Positions 1 through 8,271 of a stretch of DNA of 46,833 nucleotides are shown one piece after another. The notes beneath the pieces were generated by a model. That model did no database searches. It worked only from the letters and a program-made list of their open reading frames with translations, and was not told the origin of the DNA. The DNA is from Clostridium sp. MCC353 (GTDB lineage Bacteria > Bacillota > Clostridia > Lachnospirales > Lachnospiraceae): contig NZ_WQPN01000080.1 of assembly GCF_018785315.1 (NCBI RefSeq), positions 1-46,833 on the forward strand, written 5' to 3'. Positions within the stretch are counted from its first letter, which is position 1. Each line of letters opens with the position of its first letter. A program made the position numbers and the translations under genes.

Positions 1-131
1 GGTTTTCATCGCCAACGGATTCCGCTCCGCCCGGCGTCAAGCCTCCAAGCAGCCCTCCGCCCCCGTCCGTCCCCATTCCCAGGATTCAATGGCGTTACTT
101 TTGCGAATATGTTAAATAAAGATTCCCCAAA
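1..131. other. Left edge, no gene recognised
   Basis: This G+C-rich stretch lies downstream of the minus-strand dehydratase gene. No convincing reading frame, terminator or RNA structure is visible in either direction. It could be the start of another intergenic element cut off by the window edge. Confidence 0.3.
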
Positions 132-1298
132 TCAGCAATACTCACATGCCCGGCTGATGATTACATCGGAATATCCAAATCCATAAATTTCGGCCTTCGT
201 CAGTTTCCCGTTCAAAGTGGCCACAATTTCCTTCATGGTGAAATCCGCCATCTCTTCCAAAGACACGTGTTTTTCCAGCACATCACCCATGTTGATGTCG
301 TGATTATCTTCCATCCGGCGGTAGGTTTCTCCGTTTCCGGTCACTTTTAATACGGGGGCAACCGGATTGCCGATGGAGTTGCCCCGGCCTGTGGTGAAGA
401 CTACCAACTGGCAGCCGGCGGCTATTTTGGCGGTGGTGGAGATCATGTCATAGCATGGGGTGTCCATGAGGATCAGCCCTTTTTTGGTGGGCGGCTGGGC
501 GTAGTCCACCATCTCCATGATGGGGCTGTGGCCGCCTTTGTGGATACAGCCTAAAGATTTTTCTTCCAGAGTTGTGATCCCGCCGTCCTGGTTTCCCGGG
601 GATGGCTGGGTTTTGCGGATGTCCTCTCCAGCGTCGATCTGTTCCTGCTCCCGGCCATGGACGATGTCCAGAATCCTCTGGCCCAGTTCCGGGGTGGCGG
701 CGCGCTTGGCCAGGAGGTGTTCGGCGCCGATCATTTCCACGGTTTCACTGAACATGGAGATTCCGCCCATTTCGATGAGGCGGTCGCTGACAAGGCCCAT
801 GACCGGATTGGCAACCAGGCCGGAGGTGGCGTCGGAACCGCCGCATTCCACGCCCAGCATCAGTTCGGAAATGTCGCATTCTTCCCGCATACAGGTGGAC
901 GCCTCGGTGATCATCTTTTGGGCGATGTGGGTGGCTTTGGCGATGGTGTTAATGGTTCCGCCCTCCTGCTGGATCAGCAGGCCTTCGATGGGCTTGTTGG
1001 TCCTCTGCCTTACCAGGGCCAGGAAATCGTCCATTTTGTTCAGTTCACATCCCAAACCGATGGCTACAACTCCGTATATATTTGGATTGGCGCAGAGGCC
1101 GACGATGATGTCTCTGGTGCGCTGAAGGTTTTTCGCTGTTTCTCCGCAGCCGTTTTGGTTAATAAATGACACGGCTCCATACAGGCCGTCCGCCGTTTTC
1201 CGGGCGACTTCCGCTGCGCAGCCGACGGTGGCCATAATTAACACGTGATTCCGTATTCCCACCGTGCCGTCAGGCCGGCGGTATCCCATAAATTTCAT
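132..1298 (-). CDS. UxaA-family hydro-lyase/sulfo-lyase, large subunit
   Basis: This 388-residue protein is the large catalytic part of the altronate/galactarate dehydratase (UxaA/GarD) family. Seen: an N-terminal RRPDGTVGIRNH segment (7-18), GLGCE at 81-85 and ECGGSDATSG at 151-160. A late TTGRGNSIGNP stretch is also typical of the family, whose members use a metal centre to eliminate water from a sugar acid. The small SAF-domain partner is encoded 43 nt upstream, so the enzyme is split in two. Two-piece relatives include altronate dehydratases and (R)-sulfolactate sulfo-lyase (SuyAB, similar sizes); sequence alone does not choose between them. No sugar-acid kinase, aldolase or regulator lies in view to fix the substrate. 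The family call is firm, the substrate open. Confidence 0.85.
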   Translation of the reverse strand: MKFMGYRRPDGTVGIRNHVLIMATVGCAAEVARKTADGLYGAVSFINQNGCGETAKNLQRTRDIIVGLCANPNIYGVVAIGLGCELNKMDDFLALVRQRTNKPIEGLLIQQEGGTINTIAKATHIAQKMITEASTCMREECDISELMLGVECGGSDATSGLVANPVMGLVSDRLIEMGGISMFSETVEMIGAEHLLAKRAATPELGQRILDIVHGREQEQIDAGEDIRKTQPSPGNQDGGITTLEEKSLGCIHKGGHSPIMEMVDYAQPPTKKGLILMDTPCYDMISTTAKIAAGCQLVVFTTGRGNSIGNPVAPVLKVTGNGETYRRMEDNHDINMGDVLEKHVSLEEMADFTMKEIVATLNGKLTKAEIYGFGYSDVIISRACEYC

Positions 1299-1341
1299 AT
1301 AAATTCCATCCTTTCTTAACTATAAATTCCCCGGTTAGCGT

Positions 1342-1620
1342 TTACTGTACGGCGCTGGTTGCGTTGTGGGTATGTACATGACCGCCTTTGGCGATATCCT
1401 GTGTTGCAACCGCCATAATTTCCCCGTATTTACGGACCGGCTGCCCCTGGGGGATATCTGTTACCGCAACTTTGTGGTAGATGGGAACTCCGCTGGTGAT
1501 AAATGTGCAGATTTCGTCGCCGTTCCGGTAACGTACCTGATCCCCATTGCGCAGTTCTGCCGTGACGGTGGCAACATTGTCGCTGGGATGGATTAAAATT
1601 GCGTTGAATGTCTGTTCCAT
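1342..1620 (-). CDS. UxaA-family small subunit (SAF domain)
   Basis: A 92-residue SAF-domain protein, the N-terminal piece of UxaA-type dehydratases and equivalent to SuyA in sulfo-lyases. Seen: HKVAVTDI from His49, KYGE at 64-67 and HVHTHN at 81-86, which are the family's signature histidine-rich and KYGE segments. It is transcribed first, followed after 43 nt by the large subunit, and the two probably form one enzyme. An AGGAGG-type ribosome site lies upstream of the ATG with a long gap of about 11 nt. Substrate is unknown for the same reason as its partner. Confidence 0.82.
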   Translation of the reverse strand: MEQTFNAILIHPSDNVATVTAELRNGDQVRYRNGDEICTFITSGVPIYHKVAVTDIPQGQPVRKYGEIMAVATQDIAKGGHVHTHNATSAVQ

Positions 1621-1674
1621 GTAAAGTAAGCCCTCCTTTAAACTCCCATTTTAAAATCATGATTCTGTAATATA

Positions 1675-1703
1675 ACCATAATGCAGAATTGATATGACGT
1701 CAA
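1675..1703 (-). promoter_or_regulatory. Predicted sigma-A promoter of the UxaA-type operon
   Basis: Read on the minus strand: -35 TTGACG, a 17-nt spacer and -10 TATGGT, about 55 nt ahead of the SAF-subunit start. The -35 is strong and the -10 moderate. No operator for a sugar-acid regulator was recognised. Confidence 0.45.
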
Positions 1704-1766
1704 GAATCGATTTTCAGTTACAGTTGCCGACCGCATAAAACCAAATATTTTTCATATTTAAAGTGT

Positions 1767-1795
1767 TTGGAAAATTTCGCAGTTTGGCCTATAAT
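1767..1795 (+). promoter_or_regulatory. Predicted sigma-A promoter of the rsmH-che transcript
   Basis: -35 TTGGAA, a 17-nt spacer and a perfect -10 TATAAT, 45 nt ahead of the RsmH-like ATG. No other good promoter is visible before the chemotaxis genes, so this may drive both rsmH and the che operon. Confidence 0.6.
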
Positions 1796-1839
1796 AGTAT
1801 TCATAAGATTAAATACATTGAAAATCAGCGAGGTAAACC

Positions 1840-2895
1840 ATGGACAACATGCAGCAGGAACCGCAGCATAAGAGACGGGTCCGCTATAAAGGAACCCATC
1901 CTAAAAAATACCAGGAAAAATATAAAGAATTACAGCCGCAGAAATACGCGGATACCATCGAAAAAGTGATAAAAAAGGGCAGCACCCCGGCGGGCATGCA
2001 TATCTCCATTTGCGTGAAGGAGATTCTGGAATTTCTTCAGATAAAACCGGGGCAGACCGGCCTGGACGCCACCCTGGGATATGGAGGCCATACCCTGGAG
2101 ATGTTAAAATGCCTGGAAAACCAGGGACATCTTTATGCCCTGGACGTAGACCCTATCGAACTTGCAAAGACCAGAAACCGTTTGGCTGATCTGGGTTACG
2201 GCCCTGAGATCCTCACCATCCGGCAGATCAATTTTGCCGATATCGACCAGGTGGCCGAAGAAGCCGGGCTTTTTGATTTCGTATTGGCGGATTTGGGCGT
2301 ATCGTCCATGCAGATTGACAATCCGGACAGAGGATTTTCCTATAAACACGAAGGCCCTCTGGATCTCAGGCTGAATCCTGAAAAGGGGATTTCCGCGGCA
2401 GAACGATTAAAAGAGATGGACCGGGAAGAACTGGAAGGGATGCTGATGGAGAATTCCGACGAACCCTATGCCAAAGAGATATCAAAAGCTGTGATCCGTG
2501 AACTGAAAAAGGGGAATGAGATTTCCACCACCACCAGGCTCAGGCAGATTATAGAGGAGGCGTTGTCATTCATTCCGGAAGATAAGAGGAAAGAAGCGGT
2601 TAAAAAGTCGTGCCAGAGGACATTTCAGGCATTGCGGATCGATGTCAACAGCGAATTCGAGGTGCTGGAAGCATTTCTGGAGAAACTGCCGGGCGTACTG
2701 GCTCCCGGAGGCCGGGTGGCCATATTGACCTTCCATTCGGGGGAGGACCGGCTTGTGAAACAGTTCTTCAAACGGTTTTACCGGGAAGGCGTGTACAGTG
2801 AGATCGCAAAGGATGTGGTAAGGCCGTCTGCGGAAGAATGCGCCGTGAACAGCCGGGCCAAATCCACGAAGATGAGATGGGCGGTAAAAGCCTGA
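1840..2895 (+). CDS. rsmH: RsmH-like 16S rRNA (cytosine-N4) methyltransferase paralogue
   Basis: A 351-residue SAM-dependent methyltransferase of the RsmH/MraW family, which N4-methylates C1402 of 16S rRNA. Seen: DATLGYGGHT at 76-85 (SAM motif I), DLGVSSMQID at 151-160, GFSY at 165-168, GPLDLRLNP at 172-180, QRTFQALRIDVN at 259-270 and TFHSGEDR at 297-304. It is longer than the usual roughly 310 residues because of a basic, lysine-rich N-terminal extension of about 50 residues. It is not in a division/cell-wall cluster: no mraZ, ftsL or pbp follows. It stands 19 nt before the first chemotaxis gene. It is therefore probably a second, non-dcw copy whose target may differ from C1402; the target is inference. 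Confidence 0.85.
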   Translation: MDNMQQEPQHKRRVRYKGTHPKKYQEKYKELQPQKYADTIEKVIKKGSTPAGMHISICVKEILEFLQIKPGQTGLDATLGYGGHTLEMLKCLENQGHLYALDVDPIELAKTRNRLADLGYGPEILTIRQINFADIDQVAEEAGLFDFVLADLGVSSMQIDNPDRGFSYKHEGPLDLRLNPEKGISAAERLKEMDREELEGMLMENSDEPYAKEISKAVIRELKKGNEISTTTRLRQIIEEALSFIPEDKRKEAVKKSCQRTFQALRIDVNSEFEVLEAFLEKLPGVLAPGGRVAILTFHSGEDRLVKQFFKRFYREGVYSEIAKDVVRPSAEECAVNSRAKSTKMRWAVKA

Positions 2896-2914
2896 TCTGG
2901 GACAGGGGAGAGAG

Positions 2915-3322
2915 ATGGAAACTCCGTATATGTTAATATTATCAGGCGGCATTTATTTCCTGATAGAGATGGAACGGTTGGAAACCGTGGTGCCGCGGCA
3001 GCCAAAAGAGGATGGGGATATCCCCGTATTCCTGCTAAACCGTCTGTGCGGTCTGGACGGGCAGGGGGAAAAGAGCGGCTACGTTTTGATCCTCAACAGC
3101 GGCGGAGGCCGGTTCGGCGTTGCCGTCCATCTGGCCGAAGGCTTGGAATATGTGAAGGAAGAGGATAAAATGCCGGTTGCCGAAGAGGCCATACGGCGGG
3201 AAAACCGGTATCTGGACTGGGTGGTTCCTGTGGAACGGGAACTATGCCCTGGGGCATATGGTCTGAATGTGGCGGAACTATACGAAAAGGCATTGGGCCA
3301 GGAACCGGATTATTGGATTTAA
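2915..3322 (+). CDS. Divergent CheW-like protein at head of che operon
   Basis: A 135-residue protein with no signal peptide or membrane segment. I read it as a degenerate CheW fold. The N-terminus has the pattern 'GGIYFLIEMERLETVV', resembling the first strands of CheW, and 'RFGVAVHLAEGLEYV' resembles the later strand-helix of CheW. The central 'GvinlRG' motif is missing and the C-terminus is acidic. A GGGGAGAGAG ribosome site precedes the ATG by 1-2 nt. Its place, between rsmH and a clear CheW-like gene, supports a chemoreceptor-array role. It may be an array adaptor that has lost one binding face. The CheW relationship is moderate confidence only. Confidence 0.6.
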   Translation: METPYMLILSGGIYFLIEMERLETVVPRQPKEDGDIPVFLLNRLCGLDGQGEKSGYVLILNSGGGRFGVAVHLAEGLEYVKEEDKMPVAEEAIRRENRYLDWVVPVERELCPGAYGLNVAELYEKALGQEPDYWI

Positions 3323-3391
3323 AGTGGAGACAGATGGTAAAAGAATATAGAAACCATGGAAAAACAGAAGGTTGGTTCAACGGAGGGAAAT

Positions 3392-3766
3392 ATGAGCAGA
3401 GCGGAGACAGAAGAAGAGAAAGTTCCCGGTATTTCCGTCGGCATCGGAGAACGGATTTATTTGGTTCCCTTTGAGCGCATCGATGCGATTCAGGAAACGC
3501 CCGTGGTGATCCCTGTGCCGGATTCCTCAAAGGAGGTGATCGGAATCACCGTATATGAGGGCCAGACCGTGGCCTACCTGAGGCTGGATGAGGAGCGGAC
3601 GCTGTCTTCGGCGGTAAAATGCGGAATTCTTCTGAAATACGGGGACGGCAGAAGAATCGGCATGGCGGTTGATGAAATCGGTGATATGTGCGAGATTTCA
3701 CGGCAGGAGCTGAAAGAACAGGCTGAAGGTCTGAAATATCAGATTTGGAGGGAAATACTGGGTTGA
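3392..3766 (+). CDS. CheW-like coupling protein
   Basis: A 124-residue CheW-domain protein coupling receptors to CheA. Seen: 'GERIYLVPFERIDAIQE' (first strands), 'VIGITVYEGQTVAYLRLDE' (equivalent of the CheW GvinlRG.vvpvidL core) and 'GRRIGMAVDEIGDMCEI' (the VD.V.ev segment). The ATG at 3392 is chosen because GGAGGG stands 5 nt before it; an in-frame ATG at 3356 has no ribosome site. Its stop overlaps the TTG start of cheR. It is one of three CheW-like genes in this operon. Confidence 0.75.
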   Translation: MSRAETEEEKVPGISVGIGERIYLVPFERIDAIQETPVVIPVPDSSKEVIGITVYEGQTVAYLRLDEERTLSSAVKCGILLKYGDGRRIGMAVDEIGDMCEISRQELKEQAEGLKYQIWREILG

Positions 3767-4572
3767 TAAGACTATCGGACAGGGAATTTGAATACATTGT
3801 TCACTATGTGAAAGAAATTTATGGAATTGCCCTGGAGAAAAAAAGGGTCCTCATTGAATGCAGGCTGAACAGAGAACTGGATAAATGTGGAGCGGATTCT
3901 TTCAGCGCCTATTTCCGCATGGTGGAGAGAGATAAGAGCGGAAAGATGGGGGAGGAGATGATACACCGCCTTACCACCCATTATACATATTTTTTGAGGG
4001 AACCCCAGCATTTTGATTTTATCCGGGATAAGATACTTCCGGAGGTGGAGAAAAACGGGCCGCGAGAGTGTTATTATATCTGGTGCGCAGGCTGCGCCAC
4101 AGGGGAAGAATGCTATACCCTGGCCATGGTTTTAAAGGATTATGAGAGCAGCGGAGGCCGTCTGCCTCCTTATCAGATTGTGGCCACCGATATATCGGAG
4201 AAGGTGCTGGAACAGGCCAGAAAAGGCTGCTATCCGGTAAAGGAGATGAAGGGGTTTCCTGTTTCCTGGCAGAAAAAATACTGTACGGTGCTGGGGGACG
4301 GCACATTCCGGCTGGATGGAAGCCTGAGGGAGAAGATCCAGTTCAGAAATCAAAATCTGCAGGAAGCCCCCCATCCGGTGAGAAAATACGACCTGGTTCT
4401 GTGCCGGAATGTTATGATCTATTTCGACGCGGATGTGAGGCAGAAAATTGTCAGGAGTTTGGAGGACAGTTTGAGAAAGGGAGGATATCTGCTTGTGGGG
4501 CATTCGGAACTGCTTTCCAGAGGCAACACGACTCTTGAATGCGCAGGGCCGGCCGTTTATAAAAAGGAGTAG
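3763..4572 (+). CDS. cheR: Chemotaxis protein methyltransferase CheR
   Basis: A 269-residue enzyme that methylates glutamates of chemoreceptors using SAM. Seen: an N-terminal helical domain, THYTYFLREPQHF at 72-84 (family NET.FFRe..hF), the SAM loop WCAGCATGEE at 107-116, DIS at 143-145, and a late 'DLVLCRNVMIYF'. The start is TTG at 3763: GGAGGG lies 10 nt ahead, and the TTGA overlap with the cheW-like stop implies translational coupling. A TTG at 3745 is in frame but lies upstream of the ribosome site. There is no TPR extension. The local MCP ends ...FEIDD and lacks the NWETF-type tether for CheR. Confidence 0.93.
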   Translation: MIRLSDREFEYIVHYVKEIYGIALEKKRVLIECRLNRELDKCGADSFSAYFRMVERDKSGKMGEEMIHRLTTHYTYFLREPQHFDFIRDKILPEVEKNGPRECYYIWCAGCATGEECYTLAMVLKDYESSGGRLPPYQIVATDISEKVLEQARKGCYPVKEMKGFPVSWQKKYCTVLGDGTFRLDGSLREKIQFRNQNLQEAPHPVRKYDLVLCRNVMIYFDADVRQKIVRSLEDSLRKGGYLLVGHSELLSRGNTTLECAGPAVYKKE

Positions 4573-4575
4573 CCT

Positions 4576-5181
4576 ATGGATCGGGATGAAGGTTTGGAAT
4601 CCGGCTTCAGCGGCCGGGTGATTGTGATGGGGGCATCCGCAGGGGGCCCGGGCATTTTGCTGGATATATTAAAAAAACTGCCGGACACCACCTCCGGGAT
4701 TGTGGTGGTCCAGCATCTCTGTCAGGGGTTTACGCCCCATTTAGTGAAGATTATGGACGAACAGTGCCGGATGAAGGTGAAGGAAGCCGCTGATTTAGAA
4801 CCCGTATGTGACGGAACCGTATATTTAGCGGCGGCAGGAAGCCATCTGAAGGTTATGAAAGGAAAAACAGGATTTTACCTGAGATATTCGGGGAAAAAAC
4901 TGTATAACGGCGTCTGTCCGTCGGCGGATGTGCTGTTTGCATCGGCCGCATGCGCTGGAAAAATGGGGATGGGAATCATTTTAAGCGGTATGGGAAAAGA
5001 CGGAGCAGAGGGGCTTTTGCAGATGCGCAGGGCCGGGGCCCTGACTGTCGGGCAGAATAAGGCCAGCAGCCCTGTTTATGGAATGCCCTATGAGGCAAAA
5101 AAAGCGGGAGCAGTTATAATAGAATGCACACCGGAACAAATCGTGGAACAAATTATCAGGTTTTCCGGGAGAGAGGAATAG
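4576..5181 (+). CDS. cheB: CheB-type protein-glutamate methylesterase, no receiver domain
   Basis: A 201-residue catalytic domain of CheB, which removes receptor methyl groups and can deamidate glutamines. The catalytic triad is complete: Ser21 in GASAGG, His47 in VVQHL and Asp142 in GMGKDGA. Normal CheB is about 350 residues with an N-terminal phospho-receiver that holds the esterase off; here that domain is absent and only about 13 residues precede the catalytic fold. A separate receiver (CheY-like) gene starts 6 nt after the stop, which could be the split-off regulator. The ribosome site AAGGAG precedes the ATG. Confidence 0.9.
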   Translation: MDRDEGLESGFSGRVIVMGASAGGPGILLDILKKLPDTTSGIVVVQHLCQGFTPHLVKIMDEQCRMKVKEAADLEPVCDGTVYLAAAGSHLKVMKGKTGFYLRYSGKKLYNGVCPSADVLFASAACAGKMGMGIILSGMGKDGAEGLLQMRRAGALTVGQNKASSPVYGMPYEAKKAGAVIIECTPEQIVEQIIRFSGREE

Positions 5182-5187
5182 AGGATT

Positions 5188-5550
5188 ATGGAAAAAGAAA
5201 TATTGATTGTGGATGACGCCATGTTCATGAGACGTATTATCAAAGAGAGCCTGCAGGATGGAGGCTTTAAAAATCTTTTAGAGGCCAGAGACGGAGATGA
5301 GGCGGTAAGGATCTGTAAAAAGGAGAATCCGGACCTCGTATTTTTAGATATTACCATGCCGGGAAAATCCGGGATGGAGGTATTAAAGGAGCTTTTGCAT
5401 ATAAAACCCGATTTGAAAGTGATAATGTGTTCTTCCATCGGACAGGAAGAAACGATACGGAAGGCGTTTCTGGCAGGCGCGGCTGATTTTATCGTCAAAC
5501 CGTTTCAGAGAGAACGCATAGCGGCGCTTGCCGGTAAATATCTTGAATAG
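5188..5550 (+). CDS. cheY: CheY-like response regulator 1
   Basis: A single receiver domain of 120 residues. The phosphorylation set is intact: Asp9, Asp10, acceptor Asp54 (FLDITMPG), Ser82 and Lys104 (VKPF). It follows the receiver-less CheB by 6 nt and precedes the MCP, so it may be the motor-type output, a phosphate sink, or the detached receiver of CheB. It is a close relative of the second CheY at 7280, which suggests duplication within the operon. Confidence 0.9.
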   Translation: MEKEILIVDDAMFMRRIIKESLQDGGFKNLLEARDGDEAVRICKKENPDLVFLDITMPGKSGMEVLKELLHIKPDLKVIMCSSIGQEETIRKAFLAGAADFIVKPFQRERIAALAGKYLE

Positions 5551-5583
5551 AATTGAAATTAAAAAAGTGCGAGGGATAAAGGG

Positions 5584-7266
5584 ATGAAAAATAAATACAG
5601 GGATATGAAAGTTGGAAAGAAGCTGTTAATATCATTTGCGGGTATTCTGCTGCTGTACGCGGTTACGATTGCCGGCGCCCTGATGGCAGTGCGCAGTATT
5701 TCGGCTGCTCTGGAGGACTTTTACAATAAACCTTATGAAGTGGTTGGAACGGCGATGAAGATGCAGGCATCGATACAGGGGGTGGGAAGGGATCTGCTCT
5801 GTGTCGCTGTTGTGGATGACGAAGAGAAGAAACATGAATATCTGGAGGAGATGAAAACATTTATAGAATATATTGAATCCGGCGTCCCTGAACTGCTGAA
5901 TAACGAGGCTGGAGACAATACGATCATAAACAAGGTGGGAGACAAGCTGGATGAGTTAAGGCCGCACAGGGATCTTGTGATCCAGCATTTAGAAGCAGGG
6001 GAAAATGAACAGGCCCTGGAGGTCTACCGCAGCCAGTATGAACCCAAGGCCATGGAGGCAAGAACTGCCCTCAGCAGTCTTGTGGAGAGTGCCACCAAAG
6101 AGGCGGATGATTATCTCAAAACGGCAAAAAATGTTGAGAAGATGATGATAACGTTCATTTTGGTTCTGGCCGCTGTTGTTGTGCTGCTGTCCACGGCTGT
6201 GTGGCTCATAACTACCAGAGGCATAACCGTTCCGGTCAATGAGATTCAAAAGGCGGCGCAGCAGGTGGCGGAAGGGAATCTTCACCCTGACCTTACATAT
6301 GCTGCAAACGATGAGCTGGGTGAGCTGGCGGATAATATCCGCATGACGGTGAGCAACCTCCACGAATATGTATCGGAGATAGAAAAAGCTATGGTTGCGG
6401 TGGGCAACGGACAGCTTAAATATAAATCAGAACTGGTTTTTAAGGGAGAATTTGCCACGGTGAACCAGGCCATGGATAAGATAACCCAGCTCCTTCAAGG
6501 GTCCATGCAGCAGATCAGCAGCAGCGCGGAGCAGTTATCCGTTGGAGCCGAACAGCTTTCGAACGGAGCCCAGGTTTTATCCCAGGGAGCGTCTGAACAG
6601 GCCAGTTCCATCGAAGAGCTGGCCGCCAGCATTAACGAGATATCCGAAAGCGTCAGCAGCAACGCTGAAAATGCGGTGAAATCCAGCCAGTTGGCGGATC
6701 AGGTGGGAAATCAGGTCCTGGACAGCAACCAGCAGATGAAACGCATGATGGCGGCAATCGAGGAAATAAAGAAAAATTCCGGAGAAATCGGCGGAATTGT
6801 AAAAGAGATCGAAGATATCGCGTTCCAGACCAATATTCTGGCTCTGAACGCGTCGGTGGAAGCAGCCAGGGCAGGGGAAGCGGGCCGCGGTTTTTCCGTG
6901 GTGGCGAATGAGATCCGCAGGCTTGCGGCTAAGACGTCCAGCGCCTCCAAACTGACGGCCCAACTGGCGCAGAAGAACACGGTGACGGTGGAAGAGGGGA
7001 TGCAGGAAGCCGGCGACACGGCCCAGTCCTTGATGAAGGTAGTGGACGGAATGCAGGGGGTCACAATTATGACAGACCGGATTTCCGACGCGTCGGTGCA
7101 GCAGGCCGAGGCCATTGTCCAGATCAGAAAGAGCATAGAACAGATTTCAGACATTGTACAGGGCAATTCCGCCACATCGGAAGAGAGTGCTGCGGCCAGT
7201 GAAGAGTTATCTGCCCAGGCCCATCTTCTGAAGGATCTGGTAGAACGTTTTGAAATTGATGATTGA
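5584..7266 (+). CDS. Methyl-accepting chemotaxis protein
   Basis: A 560-residue transmembrane chemoreceptor. Seen in order: a short basic cytoplasmic tail, TM1 about 13-35, a four-helix-bundle-like external domain about 37-186 with no cysteine-rich or Cache features, TM2 about 188-210, a HAMP domain about 211-265, and a long helical signalling domain. The hairpin tip is at 412-440 ([11 protein letters not shown], then [12 protein letters not shown]). The external domain is acidic and of the 4HB_MCP type, which often binds small molecules; no ligand can be assigned. It is the only receptor in the operon. A cheY starts 14 nt after its stop. Confidence 0.93.
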   Translation: MKNKYRDMKVGKKLLISFAGILLLYAVTIAGALMAVRSISAALEDFYNKPYEVVGTAMKMQASIQGVGRDLLCVAVVDDEEKKHEYLEEMKTFIEYIESGVPELLNNEAGDNTIINKVGDKLDELRPHRDLVIQHLEAGENEQALEVYRSQYEPKAMEARTALSSLVESATKEADDYLKTAKNVEKMMITFILVLAAVVVLLSTAVWLITTRGITVPVNEIQKAAQQVAEGNLHPDLTYAANDELGELADNIRMTVSNLHEYVSEIEKAMVAVGNGQLKYKSELVFKGEFATVNQAMDKITQLLQGSMQQISSSAEQLSVGAEQLSNGAQVLSQGASEQASSIEELAASINEISESVSSNAENAVKSSQLADQVGNQVLDSNQQMKRMMAAIEEIKKNSGEIGGIVKEIEDIAFQTNILALNASVEAARAGEAGRGFSVVANEIRRLAAKTSSASKLTAQLAQKNTVTVEEGMQEAGDTAQSLMKVVDGMQGVTIMTDRISDASVQQAEAIVQIRKSIEQISDIVQGNSATSEESAAASEELSAQAHLLKDLVERFEIDD

Positions 7267-7279
7267 GGGAGAAGGGATT

Positions 7280-7654
7280 ATGGATAAGAAGATATTGGTG
7301 GTGGACGATGCGTTGTTCATGAGGGCAATGCTGAAAAAGATATTAAAGGAAGGCGGTTTTAATCATATACTGGAGGCCCTGGACGGAGACGAAGCGTGCA
7401 GTATCTATGAAGAGGAAAGGCCGGATCTGGTGCTCATGGATATTTCCATGCCTAAGTTGAATGGAATCGAGGCGCTGAAACGGATCCGGGAGATGAATCC
7501 CCAGGCATTGGTCATCATGTGTTCGGCAGTGGGACAGGAGGCGATGATTGTGGAAGCGCTGGAAGCCGGAGCCCTTGAATTTATCATAAAACCGTTTAAA
7601 CCGGAGCATATACTAAAGCCTGTAAAGGCAGCGCTGGGAATCGGGGAGGAGTGA
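7280..7654 (+). CDS. cheY: CheY-like response regulator 2
   Basis: A 124-residue receiver with Asp9, Asp10, Asp54 (LMDISMP) and a late IKPF lysine. The ATG at 7280 follows GGGAGAAGGG; an in-frame ATG at 7250 lies inside the MCP gene without a ribosome site. It lies directly before cheC, whose family dephosphorylates CheY-P, so this copy may be the preferred CheC partner. It is highly similar in layout to the CheY at 5188 (VDDA.FMR, GGF, EA.DGDEA). Confidence 0.9.
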   Translation: MDKKILVVDDALFMRAMLKKILKEGGFNHILEALDGDEACSIYEEERPDLVLMDISMPKLNGIEALKRIREMNPQALVIMCSAVGQEAMIVEALEAGALEFIIKPFKPEHILKPVKAALGIGEE

Positions 7655-7658
7655 GAAT

Positions 7659-8270
7659 ATGAAACATTATTCAGAATTGGATGAGATGTCACATGATATC
7701 CTGCGTGAGCTGGGAAATATAGGGACCGGCAATGCCATAACCTCTTTATCAAATATGATTGGGTATTCTTTCAGCGTGGAACTTCCAGAAGTGGAGATCG
7801 TGGAATACAGGGAAGTCCCCGATCTGCTGGGAGGGGCGGAAGTATTTGAAACGGGAATCATGCTTCATATCAGCGGGGATTTGTCCGGCATTTTCATGTT
7901 TCTGCTGGATGAAGCGTTTACAAAGAGCGTGCTGAATTCCCTTTTGGGAGAGGAAGACCGGGATTTGACGGCAATGGATGAGATGTGCCGGTCCGCTGTC
8001 TGTGAGATCGGAAATGTGGTCTGCTGTTCCTATATCAATGCGCTGGCGAAACTGATGAATGTTAAGATACATGTGTCGGTTCCCGACATCTGCAGCGATA
8101 TGGCCGGGGCTATTTTAAGCGTGCCCATGATCCATTTTGCCAATGTGGGTGAGGAACTTCTGATGATAAAAAACAGGTTCAGCGCCGAACAGCTTTCCTT
8201 TACCAGCCATGTGCTGTTTTTGCCGGAACTGGAGTCGCTCAGCAAGATATTGAAAGTGCTTGGGGTGTGA
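7659..8270 (+). CDS. cheC: CheY-P phosphatase CheC
   Basis: A 203-residue CheC-family phosphatase. Both active-site repeats (D/S)xxxExxN(22)P are intact: Asp13-Glu17-Asn20 with Pro43, and a second SAVCEIGN with proline exactly 22 residues on. It has no FliY/FliN C-terminal switch domain. Two active sites suggest strong phosphatase activity; CheC also binds CheD, encoded next. It is separated from cheY by 4 nt and its stop overlaps the cheD region. Confidence 0.93.
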   Translation: MKHYSELDEMSHDILRELGNIGTGNAITSLSNMIGYSFSVELPEVEIVEYREVPDLLGGAEVFETGIMLHISGDLSGIFMFLLDEAFTKSVLNSLLGEEDRDLTAMDEMCRSAVCEIGNVVCCSYINALAKLMNVKIHVSVPDICSDMAGAILSVPMIHFANVGEELLMIKNRFSAEQLSFTSHVLFLPELESLSKILKVLGV

Positions 8271-8271
8271 T

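Noticed and set aside
517-1169. Plus-strand frames inside the UxaA-family gene
   Set aside because: They are shadows of a gene whose minus-strand product has clear family motifs.
6711-7175. 154-residue minus-strand frame in the MCP gene
   Set aside because: It is antisense to the conserved signalling domain and rich in Ser/Ile/Pro, as expected of the reverse of helical coding sequence.
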